A program made the translations under genes and the position numbers. A DNA stretch of 15,490 nucleotides, from contig DAOWJK010000010.1 of NCBI GenBank assembly GCA_030640395.1, positions 1 to 15,490 on the forward strand, read 5' to 3'. The notes below the pieces were generated by a model that saw nothing but the letters and a program-made list of their open reading frames with translations, was not told where the DNA came from and did not search any database. This DNA comes from Nanobdellota archaeon. GTDB lineage: Archaea; Nanobdellota; Nanobdellia; Pacearchaeales; GW2011-AR1. This document shows, in pieces, positions 14,621 to 15,490 of this stretch (position 1 is the first letter of the stretch; the number at the start of each line of letters is the position of its first letter).

Positions 14621-14827
14621 ACGTAATCGAAAATAATTTATTGCTCCAAAAAGCATTAAAATCCCCCCTGCAAAAATTATCCAGGAATCAAACCTGGAAA
14701 CATATTCAGGAATGCTAAAAAAATTAAAAGGAAAATTTATAAAATAAACTCCAAGAATCAAATAACCTAAAAAAATAAAAACATTCACATGCTTTTTCTT
14801 AATTGGATGATATTCCTCTTTTGCCAT
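14612..14827 (-). CDS. Small two-helix membrane protein, unknown function
   Basis: A 71-residue protein with a basic N-terminus (KEEYHPIKKKH), one hydrophobic span at ~14-33, a short loop (PEYVSRFDSW), a second span at ~47-65 and a basic tail NYFRLRKR. Both termini should be cytoplasmic. No known family is recognised. TTTAAATA on the minus strand (complement of 14849-14856) is centred 25.5 nt from the ATG at 14827, supporting a real leaderless gene. It lies between two structured RNA candidates on the opposite strand, and its last bases overlap the predicted 3' end of the first one. Confidence 0.75.
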   Translation of the reverse strand: MAKEEYHPIKKKHVNVFIFLGYLILGVYFINFPFNFFSIPEYVSRFDSWIIFAGGILMLFGAINYFRLRKR

Positions 14828-14847
14828 GAATATAGTTAAATAACATT

Positions 14848-14859
14848 ATATTTAAATAT
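14848..14859. promoter_or_regulatory. Palindromic, divergent TATA box
   Basis: ATATTTAAATAT is a perfect palindrome. The minus-strand TTTAAATA is centred 25.5 nt from the ATG at 14827. The plus-strand TTTAAATA (14851-14858) puts a start at about 14880, one base before the structured RNA 2 begins. One site can thus drive both genes. Confidence 0.65.
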
Positions 14860-14879
14860 TTTGGAAACCAAGATTAATT

Positions 14880-15044
14880 AGTCTGTGCGATTTCCTTTTC
14901 GGATTGCGAGCGATTTCGTGGTAGAAGTATAATCCAAAAGAACCTTCGTGCGAGGTCGGGAGTTGTAGAGAAATCGCTTCACAGGAACAAGAAGGGAAAT
15001 TCCAAAAAACCGTTTATACCCCTTGAGGGTACGCAGGTTTTTTT
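14880..15044 (+). ncRNA. Candidate structured non-coding RNA 2 (class unknown)
   Basis: An RNA of about 165 nt with promoter, fold and terminator. An outer stem pairs CTGTG-CGATTTC (14883-14894) with GAAATCG-ctt-CACAG (14970-14984), 12 pairs with a 3-nt bulge. Inside, CTTTT-c-GGATT (14895-14905) pairs with AATCC-AAAAG (14931-14940), 10 pairs with a bulged C, capped by a 25-nt loop. ACCTT-CGTGC-GAGGT (14942-14956) is a small hairpin. CGGGAGTTGTAGA (14957-14969) is left in the three-way junction. A terminator-like stem ends it at 15004-15044. The TATA box sets the start at ~14880. It lies 2 nt upstream of tRNA-Val, so the two may be co-transcribed. It matches no RNA family I can recognise. Confidence 0.6.
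15004..15044 (+). terminator. Hairpin plus T7 run ending RNA 2
   Basis: AAAAAACC (15004-15011) pairs with GGTTTTTT (15036-15043). Inside it TACCC-CTTGA-GGGTA (15017-15031) forms a second 5-bp hairpin. The seven T at 15038-15044 match archaeal oligo-T termination. The same stretch contains TTTATA (15013-15018), a possible TATA box for tRNA-Val, 31 nt before its first base. Confidence 0.5.
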
Positions 15045-15046
15045 GT

Positions 15047-15118
15047 GGTCCTATAGTCCAATGGCTAAGACATGTCCTTGACGTGGACAAAACCCCAGTT
15101 CAATTCTGGGTGGGACCA
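15047..15118 (+). tRNA. tRNA-Val (anticodon GAC)
   Basis: The acceptor is GGTCCTA/TGGGACC (one U-G), with discriminator A at 15118. The D stem is GTC/GAC. The anticodon arm is TGTCC-TTGACGT-GGACA with GAC at 34-36, decoding GUC/GUU. The T arm is CCCAG-TTCAATT-CTGGG, with a 4-nt variable loop. No CCA is encoded. A T6 run (15119-15124) directly follows and should terminate the transcript. Confidence 0.95.
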
Positions 15119-15124
15119 TTTTTT
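15119..15124 (+). terminator. Oligo-T terminator of tRNA-Val
   Basis: Six T directly after the discriminator base, typical of archaeal tRNA gene ends. Confidence 0.55.
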
Positions 15125-15140
15125 GAAAGTATTAAGAAAC

Positions 15141-15148
15141 TTTAAAAA
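15141..15148 (+). promoter_or_regulatory. TATA box of eL42
   Basis: TTTAAAAA centred 25.5 nt upstream of the ATG at 15170, predicting a leaderless message. Confidence 0.6.
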
Positions 15149-15169
15149 CCAAAAAATTCTGTCTTTATT

Positions 15170-15481
15170 ATGAAAATTCCAAAAACAATAAATAGATTTT
15201 GCCCATATTGCAAGAAAAAAACAGAACAAAAAATAAAAATAGTGGGAACAGGTTTCAAAAGAGGAACACTAACAAGGGGTTCAATTTCACGGGCGAAAAA
15301 AAGAGGATTAGGCACAGGAATTGGAAACAAAGGAAAATGGGGTTCAAAACCTCCAATAACAAAAAATAAAAGAAAATCCAAAACAACTAAAAAAACAAAT
15401 ATTATGTATACCTGCAATGAATGTGGAAAATCAAAATATCAAAAAAAAGGTAAAAGAGCAGGGAAGGTATTACAAGAATAA
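15170..15481 (+). CDS. rpl44e: 50S ribosomal protein eL42 (L44e)
   Basis: A 103-residue large-subunit ribosomal protein shared by archaea and eukaryotes, sited near the E site. It starts MKIPKTINRFCPYCKKKT, the family start. The zinc ligands are C11/C14 (CPYC) and C82/C85 (CNEC), and the C-terminal ECGKSKYQKKGKRAGK matches the 'ECGKaH...G.RAkk' block. The central GLGTGIGNKGKWGSKP and the KTTKKTNIMYTC segment also fit. The usual His of 'HT' and 'KAHT' are replaced by Lys/Ser, a mild divergence. In archaea rps27e commonly follows; here an ATG at 15483-15485, one base after the stop, may be that gene's start, but the window ends. Confidence 0.95.
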   Translation: MKIPKTINRFCPYCKKKTEQKIKIVGTGFKRGTLTRGSISRAKKRGLGTGIGNKGKWGSKPPITKNKRKSKTTKKTNIMYTCNECGKSKYQKKGKRAGKVLQE

Positions 15482-15490
15482 GATGATAAT

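Noticed and set aside
14880..15044. RNase P RNA or 5S rRNA identity for RNA 2
   Set aside because: There is no P4 GAGGAAAGUC-like element, no 5S loop motifs, and the three-way layout does not match either.
14878..15090. A 70-codon minus-strand open frame
   Set aside because: It runs antisense through tRNA-Val and the structured RNA 2, its composition is that of the RNA region, and no promoter lies at the usual distance upstream of its start.
1..15490. CRISPR array, transposase, insertion-sequence ends or integrase
   Set aside because: No spaced identical repeats of CRISPR size, no recombinase gene and no terminal inverted repeats were seen.

Overview
The window comes from an AT-rich archaeon with very compact genes. 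Archaeal-type markers are RNase Z, an Sm-like protein, ribosomal proteins eS8 and eL42, transcription factor B, tRNAs without encoded CCA, and promoters built on TTTAWAWA boxes. Small Lys-rich proteins and giant secreted proteins with 'RGQVTIF' or 'CQAGQDF' type N-termini point to a DPANN lineage (Pacearchaeota/Woesearchaeota-like). That placement is inference from gene style, not from a search.

Layout. Positions 1-1280 hold the tail of a membrane protein, divergent tRNA-Cys(GCA, minus) and tRNA-Arg(UCU, plus), and rnz (minus). Positions 1400-2620 hold a winged-helix protein with a C-terminal membrane anchor, a membrane-anchored unknown protein and an LSm gene. Positions 2700-4680 hold eS8, a small membrane-anchored HExxH protein, TFB and tRNA-Leu(UAG). 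Position 4794 starts a twin-arginine exported protein. Positions 5621-14407 on the minus strand are one apparent four-gene operon: a 610-residue pilin-like secreted protein, a SAM methyltransferase, a GNAT acetyltransferase and a 1927-residue secreted giant. The last three are joined by two ATGA overlaps. Positions 14430-15124 hold two GC-rich, strongly structured intergenic segments that look like non-coding RNAs, separated by a 71-residue two-helix membrane protein and followed by tRNA-Val(GAC). eL42 closes the window.

Promoters are unusually regular. In most monocistronic genes the centre of the TATA 8-mer lies 25.5 nt upstream of the start codon, so these mRNAs should be leaderless. The same rule fixes several starts (eS8 at 2736, pilin-like protein at 14407) and predicts that the two RNA candidates start at about 14458 and 14880, exactly where their structures begin.

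The strongest leads for something undescribed are: the two structured RNAs, each divergent from a membrane or secreted protein gene through a shared TATA box; the operon that couples giant surface proteins to two modifying enzymes; and a 23-bp promoter block duplicated at identical spacing before rnz and a membrane-protein gene.
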